64,000 bases of DNA from an uncultured Lachnospiraceae bacterium (GCA_910587085.1 CAJUMC010000007.1:1-64000), one strand, 5' to 3'; shown: positions 35,893 through 45,898, numbered from the stretch's first letter. The notes: generated from the letters alone by a model not told the origin. A program made the numbers and translations.

Positions 35893-36921
35893 ATGTCAGG
35901 CAAGGTATTTGGGATTGATTTCGGTACAAGCACGATTAAAATATACAAGAAGAACGAAGGAGTCATTTTCGACGCGAAAAACATTATCGCGGTGGCAAAC
36001 GGAACGCAGGTGATCGCTATCGGCGATGAGGCTTATGAGATGTACGGGAAGGCACCGTCGAATATCGTGGTGGATTACCCGGTGAAAAGCGGGGTGATCG
36101 CAGATATCGCCAATATGCTTTCCCTGCTGAACCGCGCGTTCGACAAGCTCTCGCGCAAATACGGAAAGATAACCGGCGCAGAATTTCTCGTCGCTGCCCC
36201 GACCGACATTACCGAGGTGGAGAAGCGTGCGTTTTTTGATCTTGTCGCAAGCTCGAACGCGAAGGCAAAGAAAGTGCGCATTGTGGAAAAGCCGATTGCG
36301 GATGCACTCGGTGCGGAGCTGGACGTTATGACGGCACGCGGCGTGATGATCGTTGATATCGGCGCAGACACGACGGAGGTTTCCATTATCTCGCTCGGGG
36401 GCATCGTGCTCAGCAAGCTGATCCCGGTCGGCGGCAACAAGGTGGACGAGGCGATCATTCTGAACGTAAAGAAAACATACAATCTTATCATCGGCCAGAA
36501 AACGGCCGAGACGATTAAGAAGGAGCTCGGCTGCGCCCTTCCGCCGAAGCAGGAGCGCACGATCCGCGTGTACGGCCGCGACGTGCTGTCGGGGCTGCCG
36601 ATCGAGCGCGAGATAACGGCAAGCTTTGTATACGAGACGATCTCCGAGTACATGCACAGCATTATTGATGCGGTCCGCATTATTCTGGAGAAGACCCCGC
36701 CGGAAATTTCGGCGGACATTATTGATTCCGGCGTCTACCTCACGGGCGGCTCCGCCGGCATTTATGAGCTTGACCGTCTGATGGCGCAGGAGACCGAGCT
36801 GGACATCAATATCTGTGAGGACCCGGCCAATACCGTAGTAAAGGGGCTCGGGCGCATTATCGAGAACAGCAAGCTGTCCTCCCTTGCGCTCACCTTGAAG
36901 CAGACCTACTACGGCGGCTGA
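35893..36921 (+). CDS. mreB: Rod-shape protein MreB
   Basis: A 342-residue actin homologue that organises lateral wall synthesis at the membrane. The phosphate-1 motif is GIDFGTSTIKIY, the connect/phosphate-2 region is VDIGADTTEVSIISLG, and the adenosine motif is YLTGGSAGI. The start follows GGAGG at 35883-35887; the frame is open back to 35653 inside radC but is not coding there. Length is normal (330-345). First gene of mreBCD-PBP2. Confidence 0.95.
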   Translation: MSGKVFGIDFGTSTIKIYKKNEGVIFDAKNIIAVANGTQVIAIGDEAYEMYGKAPSNIVVDYPVKSGVIADIANMLSLLNRAFDKLSRKYGKITGAEFLVAAPTDITEVEKRAFFDLVASSNAKAKKVRIVEKPIADALGAELDVMTARGVMIVDIGADTTEVSIISLGGIVLSKLIPVGGNKVDEAIILNVKKTYNLIIGQKTAETIKKELGCALPPKQERTIRVYGRDVLSGLPIEREITASFVYETISEYMHSIIDAVRIILEKTPPEISADIIDSGVYLTGGSAGIYELDRLMAQETELDINICEDPANTVVKGLGRIIENSKLSSLALTLKQTYYGG

Positions 36922-36935
36922 GAATGAGAGGAAGC

Positions 36936-37802
36936 ATGAGGCGCAAAAAGAAATTAAGGCTTTCCCTCCGCCCGAAATATCTGCTGTATGCACTGCTTTT
37001 TCTGTGTGCAATGACGATATATATTTCGTATCAGTACAGGGACAGCCTGATTCCGCTGAAAACAAGCATCGGAAATCTGATCACGCCGATGCAGAACGGG
37101 ATCAACACGATCGGCTCCTGGTTCGCCGGGCGGGCGGAGCTTTTCGAGAGCAAAAGGGCGCTGCAGGAGGAAAACGACAGGCTGCGCGCGGAGCTGGAAA
37201 GCCTGAAAATGCAGAACAGCATCCTGGTGGCGGACAGCTACGACCTGGCGGCGCTGCGCGAGCTTTACGAGGTGGGGCAGAAGTATTCGGACTACCCGAT
37301 GGTGGCGGCAAGCGTTATCAGCAAGGATTCCAACAGCTATTACAGCTCGTTTGTGGTGAACAAGGGTTCGCGTGACGGCATCCGCAAGGATATGAATGTG
37401 ATCGCGGGCAACGGGCTGGTCGGCATTGTGACGGAAGTCGGAAAGAATTATTCCAGGATACGCGCAATCATTGACGACACGAGCTATGTGAGCGGAATGT
37501 TTTTAAAAACCTCCGACACCTGCACCGTACACGGCGATCTTGAGCTGATGGACGACGGCTTTATCCGGGTGGAAGGCATCAGCCTTCATGCCATGATCGA
37601 GGAAAATTATGAAATCGTCACCTCCCATATCAGTGACAAATACCTGCCCGGCATCCTGATCGGGTACGTGCAGGACATCGAGATCGACGCAAGCAATATG
37701 GCGCGGGAGGCGCGCCTGATGCCCGTGGTGGATTTCGAACATATCGAAAATGTCCTGATTATTACAACGCTCAAGGAGCGTATGGAGAGTAACGAGGAAT
37801 AA
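36936..37802 (+). CDS. mreC: Rod-shape protein MreC
   Basis: A 288-residue membrane protein linking MreB to the outside synthesis enzymes. A basic N-terminus and one transmembrane helix (about 15-33) are followed by a coiled coil (ESKRALQEENDRLRAELE, around residues 70-90) and a beta-barrel region (VVNKGSRDGI, GNGLVGIVTEVG, DDTSYVSG). The ATG at 36936 is preferred because GAGAGGAAG precedes it; one at 36924 has no good site and would add four residues. It starts 14 bases after mreB. Confidence 0.93.
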   Translation: MRRKKKLRLSLRPKYLLYALLFLCAMTIYISYQYRDSLIPLKTSIGNLITPMQNGINTIGSWFAGRAELFESKRALQEENDRLRAELESLKMQNSILVADSYDLAALRELYEVGQKYSDYPMVAASVISKDSNSYYSSFVVNKGSRDGIRKDMNVIAGNGLVGIVTEVGKNYSRIRAIIDDTSYVSGMFLKTSDTCTVHGDLELMDDGFIRVEGISLHAMIEENYEIVTSHISDKYLPGILIGYVQDIEIDASNMAREARLMPVVDFEHIENVLIITTLKERMESNEE

Positions 37803-37814
37803 AGAGGTAGTTTT

Positions 37815-38324
37815 GTGGTTCGTTGTATTGCTGTACTGCTTGAAATATTGATATGCTATCTGCTGCAGAGCTCGGTATTTCCATGGTTCGAACTGGCGGG
37901 CGTGGTGCCGGACATCCTTCTGATTCTGGTTGTCTCCACCGCCTTTTTCCGCGGTCAGAATGCCGGGCTTCTGACGGGTTTTCTGGCCGGGCTGCTGATG
38001 GATTTCTGTGTCGGCGAGGTTGTCGGCCTGTTTGCTGTTTTCTATATGGTGATCGGATATTTTAACGGGTATGCCTTTAAAATCTTTGACCGGACGGACT
38101 ATCTTATGCCGCTCGGCATGGTGGCCGTCAGCGAGCTTGTCTACAGCCTGCTGTATTATATTTTTCTGCTGATGCTGCGCGGAAAGTTTAATTTCGGATA
38201 CTATTTTACCCATATTACAATACCGCGCGTCATTTATACGGCGTTTGCGGCAATTTTGTTTTACAAGCTCTTTTTGCTGGTGCATCTGATGTTTCTGCAT
38301 TTTGAAAATAAGGAGAAGAAATAA
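37815..38324 (+). CDS. mreD: Rod-shape protein MreD
   Basis: A 169-residue hydrophobic protein with five or six membrane helices and the family segment PDILLILVVSTAFFRGQNAGLLTGFLAGLL (given here only as landmark, residues about 32-61, key residues P32, F51, G54, G63). It starts at GTG with AGAGGT upstream. The stop codon abuts the TTG start of the PBP2 gene, so translation is likely coupled. Confidence 0.9.
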   Translation: MVRCIAVLLEILICYLLQSSVFPWFELAGVVPDILLILVVSTAFFRGQNAGLLTGFLAGLLMDFCVGEVVGLFAVFYMVIGYFNGYAFKIFDRTDYLMPLGMVAVSELVYSLLYYIFLLMLRGKFNFGYYFTHITIPRVIYTAFAAILFYKLFLLVHLMFLHFENKEKK

Positions 38325-41207
38325 TTGTTTGACATTTTTATCGAAAAACTGAAGCGCGTCCTGGACAATCGGACAATCCCGACGCTGATTGTTTTTCTTG
38401 CCGTGTTCCTTCTGCTGGGGGCCAAAACCTTTCATCTGCAGATCGTCGGCGGGGAGGAAAACGGCAACTATACCGAAACGACAAAAAAGACGGAGCAGCG
38501 CGATATCAAAAGCACGCGCGGAAATTTCTATGACAGAAACGGTGTGCAGCTTTCGGAAAACGTGCTCAGCTACTCCGTCGTAATGAGCAATACTGCCCTT
38601 GTGACGGATAATTCCAAAAAAAACAAGATGATTCTTGATCTGATTACCCTGCTGGAGCATTACGGCTACGGTCTGGAGCTGGATTTCGGCATTGACCTTG
38701 TCAAAACGGAGACAGAAAGCGGTACGGAATACAGTCTTGAATTCAACGTGAAGGACAATGCCGAGCTCCGCTTTAAAAAGAACGCCTACTGTCTTACAAG
38801 TGTCAAAAAACTGACCGAAAGTCAGCGCAATGCAACGGCAGAGGATGTTTTTGCATTTCTCCGGTACGGGGATAGGGAGAACGGCAAAATGTTTGAGATT
38901 GATGAAAGCTACACCATGGAGGAGGCTTACAAAATCATGGTGGTCCGCTACAATCTCCTGATCCTGAACCCGCAGTATTCCCAGTTTACGCTTGCCTCGA
39001 ATGTCGATGAGACGACGGTTGCCGCCGTCCGCGAAAATATGGCGGACATCCCGGGCGTCGAGGTGAAGCAGACCACCTCGCGCGTTTACTACGACAGCGA
39101 ATATTTCGCGCATATCATCGGCTATACCGGCGCGATCAACACCACGGAGCTGGAGGATCTCAACGAGGGACTGGATACGCCGAAATACGAATCGACGGAC
39201 GTGGTAGGGAAAACAGGGCTGGAAAAATCCATGGAGGAGTATATTTCCGGCAAAAAAGGCGTGGAAACGCTGACAGTCAGCTCAAACAATAAAATCATCG
39301 ACAGCCAGATCACAAGCAGGCCGGCCGCCGGCAACGACGTCTATCTGACAATCGACCGGGATCTGCAGGTGGCCGTCACCAATATTCTGGAGCGGAATAT
39401 TGCCGCCATCCTGATATCCAAAATCAACAACGGCATGAGCTACGGCACGAAGGGGAAGAAGGCATCCGGCATCGAGATCCCGATCTACGAGGTTTACAAT
39501 GCGCTGATCTACAACAATGTGATCGATATTAAGGCGTTTAAATCCGAGGACGCCTCGGAGCTGGAGAAAAGAGTGTACGGATATTTCCGCGACAAGCGGG
39601 AGAGCATTTTCGATCGGCTGCGCCGGTATCTGGCGCTCGATAATACCGTGACAAACCCGAAGGCAGGCGAGGAGATGGAGGAATATCTCGATTATGTTTA
39701 TTCTACGCTTGTCTCCAATGAGGTGCAGCTGCTGATTTCCTCCGCGATCGACCGCACGGATCCGATGTATCTTGATTATACGGAAGACAAAATCAGCCTC
39801 AGCAGATTTCTGCAGTACGCTATCTCGAAGAACTGGGTGGATCTGGAAAAGCTTGGCGTCGGCGAGAATTACTACAGCATCGACGAGCATTATGAGATGC
39901 TGATTGACTATATCCTGGATTATTTCGAGGACGATAAGGAATTCGAAAAAAAGATTTACCGCACCCTGATTTTTACAAAAAAATTGACAGGAACGGAAAT
40001 TTGTCTTTTATTATTCGAGCAAAATGTGTTAGAATATAACGAGAACGATGTAAAACGGTTGAAAAACGGCCGTGTTTCCGCTTATAATTTTATGATGGAA
40101 AAACTTACCAATCTCGAGATTACCCCGGCGCAGCTCGCACTTGAGCCGTGCAGTGGTTCCGTCGTCATTACGGACACAAAAACGGGGGAGGTTCTGGCGA
40201 TGGTAACATATCCCTCATACGACAACAACATGCTTGCGAATAAAATCAATTACGAGTATTATTCCAAGCTGATGGCGGACAATTCCTATCCGATCATGAA
40301 CCGCCCGACCATACAGCAGACAACCACCGGCTCCACCTTCAAACCGCTGATGTCCTTTGTCGGCTTCGGGGAAGGCGTAATCAACTCGTCCACAAGAATC
40401 CGGGACGAGGGAATTTTTGAGGAAGTCGATCCGTCGCCTCGCTGCTGGAAGTATCCGGGGACACATGGTTCTATCAATGTGACCGACGCCATCAGGCATT
40501 CCTGTAATTACTTCTTTTACAAGATCGGTTATGAGCTTGCCCTGGATTCGAAGGGAAATTACATCGACGCACAGGGAATCGCGAAGATTCAGAAATATGC
40601 CGCTATGTTCGGCCTGTCGGAGCGCTCCGGTGTTGAGATCGCCGAAGCAGAGCCCAAAATATCAAACCGCGATGTCGTCCGTACGGCCATCGGATATTAC
40701 CACAATTTTGCGCCGGTTCAGATATCAAAATATATCACGACAATTGCAAACGGCGGTACCTGCTACAATCTTACGCTGGTGCACCGCATTATGGACAAGA
40801 GCGGCGCGGTTGTCAGGGAGAGCGAACCTTCCGTCTACAACCAGATTACGGAATTCACTGCAAATCAGTGGAAGGCGGTGCAGCAGGGCATGTACAACGT
40901 GGTCAACACATCGACGAATTCCCTCAACCGGCTGTACGGGGATCTCGGGGTGAAGGTTGCCGGAAAGACCGGTACCGCACAGGTCAGTACAACGCATCCG
41001 AACAACGCGCTGTTTGCGGCCTACGCGCCTTACGAAAACCCGGAGATCAGCGTGATCGTCGTAATCCCGAACGGCTATTCCTCAGCGAATGCCGCGTACA
41101 TCGGCCGGGAGATTATGGGCTATTATTTTAAGGGAGAAAACAAGGAAGCGCTGCTGTCCGGGGACGTTAAGGCAGGAAACGCCACAACCATTCACATCTC
41201 CGACTGA
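38325..41207 (+). CDS. mrdA: Penicillin-binding protein 2 (elongation transpeptidase), large form
   Basis: A 960-residue class B PBP, RodA's transpeptidase partner. One N-terminal membrane helix (about 18-38), a pedestal/dimerisation part with RGNFYDRNGVQL and GKTGLEKSMEEY, then the transpeptidase with S670-T-F-K673, S726-C-N728 and K881-T-G. Between about 355 and 615 lies some 250 residues of acidic, helix-rich sequence (for instance YGYFRDKRESIF and DYILDYFEDDKEFEK) that most PBP2 proteins lack. It starts at TTG directly after the mreD stop, with AGGAGAAG upstream. The insertion seems typical of Lachnospiraceae (from memory) but is unassigned. Confidence 0.93.
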   Translation: MFDIFIEKLKRVLDNRTIPTLIVFLAVFLLLGAKTFHLQIVGGEENGNYTETTKKTEQRDIKSTRGNFYDRNGVQLSENVLSYSVVMSNTALVTDNSKKNKMILDLITLLEHYGYGLELDFGIDLVKTETESGTEYSLEFNVKDNAELRFKKNAYCLTSVKKLTESQRNATAEDVFAFLRYGDRENGKMFEIDESYTMEEAYKIMVVRYNLLILNPQYSQFTLASNVDETTVAAVRENMADIPGVEVKQTTSRVYYDSEYFAHIIGYTGAINTTELEDLNEGLDTPKYESTDVVGKTGLEKSMEEYISGKKGVETLTVSSNNKIIDSQITSRPAAGNDVYLTIDRDLQVAVTNILERNIAAILISKINNGMSYGTKGKKASGIEIPIYEVYNALIYNNVIDIKAFKSEDASELEKRVYGYFRDKRESIFDRLRRYLALDNTVTNPKAGEEMEEYLDYVYSTLVSNEVQLLISSAIDRTDPMYLDYTEDKISLSRFLQYAISKNWVDLEKLGVGENYYSIDEHYEMLIDYILDYFEDDKEFEKKIYRTLIFTKKLTGTEICLLLFEQNVLEYNENDVKRLKNGRVSAYNFMMEKLTNLEITPAQLALEPCSGSVVITDTKTGEVLAMVTYPSYDNNMLANKINYEYYSKLMADNSYPIMNRPTIQQTTTGSTFKPLMSFVGFGEGVINSSTRIRDEGIFEEVDPSPRCWKYPGTHGSINVTDAIRHSCNYFFYKIGYELALDSKGNYIDAQGIAKIQKYAAMFGLSERSGVEIAEAEPKISNRDVVRTAIGYYHNFAPVQISKYITTIANGGTCYNLTLVHRIMDKSGAVVRESEPSVYNQITEFTANQWKAVQQGMYNVVNTSTNSLNRLYGDLGVKVAGKTGTAQVSTTHPNNALFAAYAPYENPEISVIVVIPNGYSSANAAYIGREIMGYYFKGENKEALLSGDVKAGNATTIHISD

Positions 41208-41285
41208 TGCGGCCGGCAAGGCCGTATCGCAGGCCGGCCTGCGGCGTGCGCGGGTATCACTATAGAGAAAAGGACGAGGTGACTT

Positions 41286-41993
41286 ATGGAAAATCCTGTT
41301 ATCATCAAAGGGAATAATCATGGAATTACCGTTATTCTGGACCCCTCGGTAGAGTACGCGAAGCTCAGGGATTTTGTCGCGGAAAAATTCAGGGACTCCT
41401 CAAAGTTTCTCGGAGCAGCTCCGGTTGTGCTCGGCTTCGAGGGAAGGGCGCTTCTTCCGGAGCAGGAAAAGGAACTGCTCAGCATTATCACCGAGAGCTG
41501 CGAGCTTCGCATTGTATGCCTGATCGACAGCGACGCAGAGCGCCAGCAGCAGTACGAGCGGACGCTGAACGAAAAGCTTCTTGATCTGTCCGCCGCTTCC
41601 GGCACCTTTTACAAGGGCAATCTGCGATCCGGCCAGGCGCTGACCTTCGAGACAAGCGTGGTTATCCTTGGCGATATCCATCCGGGAGCTTCTGTTACCT
41701 CGACCGGAAATATCGTTGTGCTGGGCAGTCTGAAAGGTCAGGCATTCGCAGGCGCGGGAGGAAACGAAAAGGCATTTGTATTTGCGATCGACATGTCGCC
41801 GGTTATGATAAGGATTGCGGATTACCTTGCCCGAGCCGCGGACAGCGACCGCCCGCCGGAAAAGGAAAATTCACGTTTTTTCGGCAGACAGGGGAAAGAG
41901 GAGCCGAAGGGAATGCAGATCGCATTCCTGGAAAACGGACAGATCTGTCTTGAAACGCTGAATAAAAGAATATGGAATGATATCAGATTATAA
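41286..41993 (+). CDS. minC: Septum-site inhibitor MinC
   Basis: A 235-residue FtsZ-assembly inhibitor. The N-terminal domain (1-100) is followed by a right-handed beta-helix with YKGNLRSGQALTFETSVVIL-type turns (key glycines at about 106-150: G-D-I-H-P-G-A, G-N-I-V-V-L-G, L-K-G), which binds MinD. AGGACGAGGTG upstream of the ATG. Its stop overlaps the ribosome site of minD. Confidence 0.94.
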   Translation: MENPVIIKGNNHGITVILDPSVEYAKLRDFVAEKFRDSSKFLGAAPVVLGFEGRALLPEQEKELLSIITESCELRIVCLIDSDAERQQQYERTLNEKLLDLSAASGTFYKGNLRSGQALTFETSVVILGDIHPGASVTSTGNIVVLGSLKGQAFAGAGGNEKAFVFAIDMSPVMIRIADYLARAADSDRPPEKENSRFFGRQGKEEPKGMQIAFLENGQICLETLNKRIWNDIRL

Positions 41994-42009
41994 GGAGGAA
42001 CATGGCAGC

Positions 42010-42792
42010 ATGGGCGAAGTAATTGTAATCACATCCGGCAAGGGTGGCGTAGGAAAAACCACGACGACGGCAAACGTCGGAACCGGACTTGCGAAACTGG
42101 ACAGAAAGGTCGTACTGATCGATACCGATATCGGACTCCGCAATCTGGACGTTGTTATGGGACTGGAAAACCGGATTGTGTATAATCTTGTCGATGTGGT
42201 GGAGGGCAACTGCCGGATCAAGCAGGCACTTATCAAGGACAAGCGGTATCCGAACCTCTATCTGCTCCCGTCAGCTCAGACAAGGGACAAAACCGCCGTC
42301 AATCCGGAGCAGATGAAAAAGCTCTGCGACGAGCTGAGAGGGGAATTTGATTACATACTGATGGACTGCCCGGCCGGCATCGAACAGGGCTTTCAGAACG
42401 CGATCGCCGGGGCGGACAGGGCGCTGGTCGTGACGACGCCGGAGGTTTCGGCGGTGCGCGACGCGGACCGCATTATCGGGCTTCTCGAGGCGCAGGAGAT
42501 GAAGCAGACCCACCTGATTGTCAACCGCCTGCGCAGCGATATGGTAAAACGGGGAGACATGATGTCCAGTGAAGATGTTGTCGAGATTCTTGCCATCGAG
42601 CTGATCGGTATTGTGCCGGACGACGAAAACATCGTGATTTCCACCAATCAGGGCGAACCGCTGGCCGGAAACGACACCATGGCGGGAAGAGCATACATGA
42701 ATATATGTCACCGTCTGATCGGAGAGGATACACCTTATCTGGATCTGAATTTAAAAAAGGGCTTTTTCGAGAAAATATTCGGAAAGCGATGA
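42010..42792 (+). CDS. minD: Septum-site ATPase MinD
   Basis: A 260-residue ParA-type ATPase. The deviant Walker A is SGKGGVGKTTT (residues 9-19); Walker B region DYILMDCPAGIEQGF; the C-terminal amphipathic helix LKKGFFEKIFGKR gives membrane binding. The ATG at 42010 follows AAGGAGG with an 11-base gap; a nearer ATG at 42002 is out of frame, and an in-frame one at 41977 lies within minC. Operon minC-minD-minE. Confidence 0.97.
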   Translation: MGEVIVITSGKGGVGKTTTTANVGTGLAKLDRKVVLIDTDIGLRNLDVVMGLENRIVYNLVDVVEGNCRIKQALIKDKRYPNLYLLPSAQTRDKTAVNPEQMKKLCDELRGEFDYILMDCPAGIEQGFQNAIAGADRALVVTTPEVSAVRDADRIIGLLEAQEMKQTHLIVNRLRSDMVKRGDMMSSEDVVEILAIELIGIVPDDENIVISTNQGEPLAGNDTMAGRAYMNICHRLIGEDTPYLDLNLKKGFFEKIFGKR

Positions 42793-42804
42793 GGAGGGGG
42801 CTTA

Positions 42805-43071
42805 ATGGCTTTTACGGATTATTTTAAGAAAAAAACCTCCGGCGACGTCGCGAAAAAACGCCTTCAGTTTGTACTTTCCGCTGACCGTGCCGGATGCACG
42901 CCGGAAGTTATGGAGTGCATAAAGAACGATATTATCGAAGTGCTGAGCAAATATGTAGAAATTGATAAAGAAGGGCTTGACATCAAGGTAAATCATGTTG
43001 ATAATGAAAACAGCAACGGAGGCCCATCCCTTTTCGCAAACATACCGATCAAAGGGATGAAGAGAATTTAG
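42805..43071 (+). CDS. minE: Division topological factor MinE
   Basis: An 88-residue protein. The N-terminal membrane-targeting/anti-MinCD helix (MAFTDYFKKK with RLQFVLSADRA) and a C-terminal topological-specificity domain (EVMECIKNDIIEVLSKYVEID) match MinE. GAGGAGGGGG upstream. Its presence means the Min system here should oscillate as in E. coli, even though DivIVA is also encoded nearby. Confidence 0.95.
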   Translation: MAFTDYFKKKTSGDVAKKRLQFVLSADRAGCTPEVMECIKNDIIEVLSKYVEIDKEGLDIKVNHVDNENSNGGPSLFANIPIKGMKRI

Positions 43072-43091
43072 GCGGACGGCAGGGTTGATTC

Positions 43092-44240
43092 ATGCTACGT
43101 AAAATTTTCAATTTTAAAGAATATAATATAAAGTATTATAACATCCGCGTCATGCTCGCAGCGTTCCTGCTGAGCTTTATCGGACTCACAATTATAAAGG
43201 AGGTTCAGAAGGCGGAGGACCGGCTTTACGAGAGACAGATTTTGGGCATTGCGGTCGGAATTGCGGCGGCGTTGATAATATCCATTATCGACTATCATTT
43301 TGTATGTAAATTTTATATTATACTTTACTTGGCAAATCTGGTTCTGCTTTTGCTTACCAAGCTGATCGGGCATTCCTATCACGATGCGATGCGATGGCTG
43401 GTCATACCGAAAATAGGGCAGGTTCAGCCGTCGGAGTTTACCAAGCTGATGCTGATCATCTTTTTTGCCAGGCTGTTTGATAAATATCGAAAAAATATAA
43501 ATAAGGTTTATTTTCTGTTTCTGGCCTGTGTTCTGATGGGTATTCCGCTTATCCTGATACTGAAACAGCCGGATCTTTCCACAACGCTGGCTCTGCTTGC
43601 GATGTTTGCGGGTATCGTGTTTCTGTCCGGTGTATCGTATAAGCTGATTTTACCGGTGCTGGCTGTGGCGATCCCGGCCTGTATCGGTCTGTGGTGGTAT
43701 ATCCAGCAGGATTTCCAGAAGCTTCTGGAAACCTATCAGCAGAACAGGATTCTCGCACTGAAAAATCCGGAGCTGTATCCGGATCTAATGTGGCAGCAAG
43801 ACAATGCCGCCATCGCGATCCGCGCAGGCGGTCTTACCGGAAAGTTTACAGGCGGCAGTACGGAGCCGCTGCTGTGCAGAATTCTTCCGGCAATCGAAAG
43901 TGATTTCATCTACACGGCGGTCGCGGAGGCTTACGGCTTTATCGGAAGCTGCCTTGTTATTGCCCTGATGGCATTTTTCGTTTACCGGGCATTTCATGTG
44001 GCCTTTCGTGCCAGAGATTATCTCGGGACGCTGATTGCCGGGGGGATCGGCTGTATGGTCGGCGTGCAGACGATCATCAATATCTGCGTTAATATGTCCA
44101 TCTTTCCAAATACGGGAATTCCGTTTCCGTTCCTGAGCTCGGGCCTGAGCTCGCTGCTCGGCAGCTACATGATGATCGGGGTTCTGATGAATGTCAGTCT
44201 CCAGATTCCGGAAAAAAGCAAGGAGGAGGACTCTTTGTGA
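43092..44240 (+). CDS. rodA: SEDS glycosyltransferase RodA
   Basis: A 382-residue protein with about ten membrane helices, the peptidoglycan polymerase of the elongation machine. Family segments: MRWLVIPKIGQVQPSEFTKL (with the P-S-E-F-x-K core), LKQPDLSTTL with the catalytic-site aspartate, FIYTAVAEAYGFIG, and a C-terminal TGIPFPFLSSGLSS. It starts 21 bases after minE. With mrdA in the same cluster, it forms the RodA-PBP2 pair. Confidence 0.93.
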   Translation: MLRKIFNFKEYNIKYYNIRVMLAAFLLSFIGLTIIKEVQKAEDRLYERQILGIAVGIAAALIISIIDYHFVCKFYIILYLANLVLLLLTKLIGHSYHDAMRWLVIPKIGQVQPSEFTKLMLIIFFARLFDKYRKNINKVYFLFLACVLMGIPLILILKQPDLSTTLALLAMFAGIVFLSGVSYKLILPVLAVAIPACIGLWWYIQQDFQKLLETYQQNRILALKNPELYPDLMWQQDNAAIAIRAGGLTGKFTGGSTEPLLCRILPAIESDFIYTAVAEAYGFIGSCLVIALMAFFVYRAFHVAFRARDYLGTLIAGGIGCMVGVQTIINICVNMSIFPNTGIPFPFLSSGLSSLLGSYMMIGVLMNVSLQIPEKSKEEDSL

Positions 44241-44404
44241 CGCAAAAAAGAATGTTCTGACATAAAAGTTTTCTGCTGCACAGAAAGAAGCCGAAAGGCA
44301 GAACGGTCAGAAAATAAAATAGTGTTATGATTTAATCTATAAATATGGGGTTATGGCAGCACAGGACTGGGATTTATTTCAGGTGACAGAATGGAGGTAT
44401 TTTC

Positions 44405-44800
44405 ATGAACATCGGTATGATTGCGCATGATGCAAAGAAAAAACTGATGCAGAATTTCTGCATTGCGTACCGGGGAATTCTGGTAAAAAACGAGATTTAT
44501 GCGACCGGAACAACGGGGCGGCTGATCGAAGAGGTCACGAATCTCAGCGTACACAAATATCTGGCCGGCCATCTCGGCGGAGAGCAGCAGATGGGGGCGC
44601 AGATTGAAAACAACGAAATTGATCTCGTCATATTCTTGCGCGATCCGCTCACGCCGAAATCACATGAACCGGATGTGAATAATGTTGTTCAGCTCTGCGA
44701 CACGCACAATATCCCGCTCGCAACCAATCTGGCCACCGCGGAGCTGCTGATTAAGGCGCTCGACCGCGGGGATCTGGAATGGCGGGAAGCATACCACTAG
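44405..44800 (+). CDS. mgsA: Methylglyoxal synthase
   Basis: A 131-residue enzyme turning dihydroxyacetone phosphate into methylglyoxal and phosphate, an overflow bypass of lower glycolysis. Conserved residues include H8-D9 in MIAHDAKK, T34-G-T-T-G in ATGTTGR, the GGEQQMGA loop, D80 in FLRDPLTPKSHEPD and the catalytic H87. GGAGG lies upstream. It follows rodA after 164 bases that hold no clear promoter, an order common in Clostridia. Confidence 0.95.
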   Translation: MNIGMIAHDAKKKLMQNFCIAYRGILVKNEIYATGTTGRLIEEVTNLSVHKYLAGHLGGEQQMGAQIENNEIDLVIFLRDPLTPKSHEPDVNNVVQLCDTHNIPLATNLATAELLIKALDRGDLEWREAYH

Positions 44801-44815
44801 TCTGGGAAGGGCACT

Positions 44816-45898
44816 ATGTGTAAGAAAATCAAAAACATACCGGGAGTATGGCGAAGGGCAGTATGTGCTCTCTTTGCCGTGCTCCTTTCGGGTTTTATCT
44901 GCACTGCTGCCGGCTGCAAAGGCTCAGCGGCCGGCGTGCCGATGCTGTCTCCAGCGGACGGAGGACTGGATCTTCCGTCCGCGGCCAGCTATATCCTGCC
45001 GGCGGAAGATCTCCCGGTCGAATATTTCCTATTGTCGGACAGCCGCTGCGTTCCCACGGCGGAGAACGCGCCGGAGCAGAAGCTTCCGGTCAAGTCGGCC
45101 CTGCTGTTTGATATTACCGGGCAAAGAGTTCTCCTCGCCCAGGACTGTTATCAAAAGCTTTATCCCGCCAGCACAACCAAACTGCTGACGGCTCTGACAA
45201 TCTGCCGGATCGTGCAGGAGGAGGGCCGGAGTCTCTCGGATCAGGTCGCCATTCGGGAACAAAACGGCGGAATCACAGTATCCGGGGCAAAGCTGTGCGG
45301 CTTTATGAAGGGGGATGTCGTAAGTCTGAGCGGACTGCTGACCGGGCTGCTGGTGTATTCGGGCAACGACGCCGCTGCAGCGGCGGCCGAATATTTGTGC
45401 GGCGACGAGAAAACCTTTGTGGCGCGCATGAATGAAATCGCCGAAGAAATCGGAGCAACGCACACACATTTCGTAAACTCGCACGGGCTTCACAACAGCG
45501 AACATTACACGACAGCGTACGATATGTATCTTATTTTCCTAGAATGTCTGCGCCAGGACGGCCTTCTGGAAATCTCCGGGCGCAGCAGGGCGGTCGTCGG
45601 CTACACCGGCGCGGACGGCAGAGAAAAGCAGATGGAGCTGGAGACTACCAATCCGTTTCTTCTGGAGACTGCTGAACTTCCGGAGGGGCTCGAGATCCGC
45701 GGTGGAAAAACAGGAAGCACTCCTGCTGCCGGAGACTGCCTTATTATGCTTTCCCGCTGCGGCGGAAGGGAATATATCTCCGCCGTGTTCGGAGCGGACT
45801 CACGGGAGGAGCTGTACGAGCAGATGAATAGCCTGCTGGAGCTGGCAGCGGAAGATGCTGCAAAAGGCGTCCCTGGAGAGGCAGATATCCCGGAATAA
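44816..45898 (+). CDS. dacF: D-alanyl-D-alanine carboxypeptidase (DacF/PBP5-like), probable lipoprotein
   Basis: A 360-residue S11 peptidase that trims the terminal D-Ala of the stem peptide. Active-site motifs: S119-T-T-K122, S181-G-N and K297-T-G. The N-terminus has a basic region, a hydrophobic helix and a cysteine at 34 (TAAGC) that could be a lipobox, although the -3 residue is alanine rather than leucine. The usual C-terminal amphipathic membrane anchor of PBP5 is absent, consistent with anchoring by lipid. It starts 15 bases after mgsA. Confidence 0.9.
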   Translation: MCKKIKNIPGVWRRAVCALFAVLLSGFICTAAGCKGSAAGVPMLSPADGGLDLPSAASYILPAEDLPVEYFLLSDSRCVPTAENAPEQKLPVKSALLFDITGQRVLLAQDCYQKLYPASTTKLLTALTICRIVQEEGRSLSDQVAIREQNGGITVSGAKLCGFMKGDVVSLSGLLTGLLVYSGNDAAAAAAEYLCGDEKTFVARMNEIAEEIGATHTHFVNSHGLHNSEHYTTAYDMYLIFLECLRQDGLLEISGRSRAVVGYTGADGREKQMELETTNPFLLETAELPEGLEIRGGKTGSTPAAGDCLIMLSRCGGREYISAVFGADSREELYEQMNSLLELAAEDAAKGVPGEADIPE

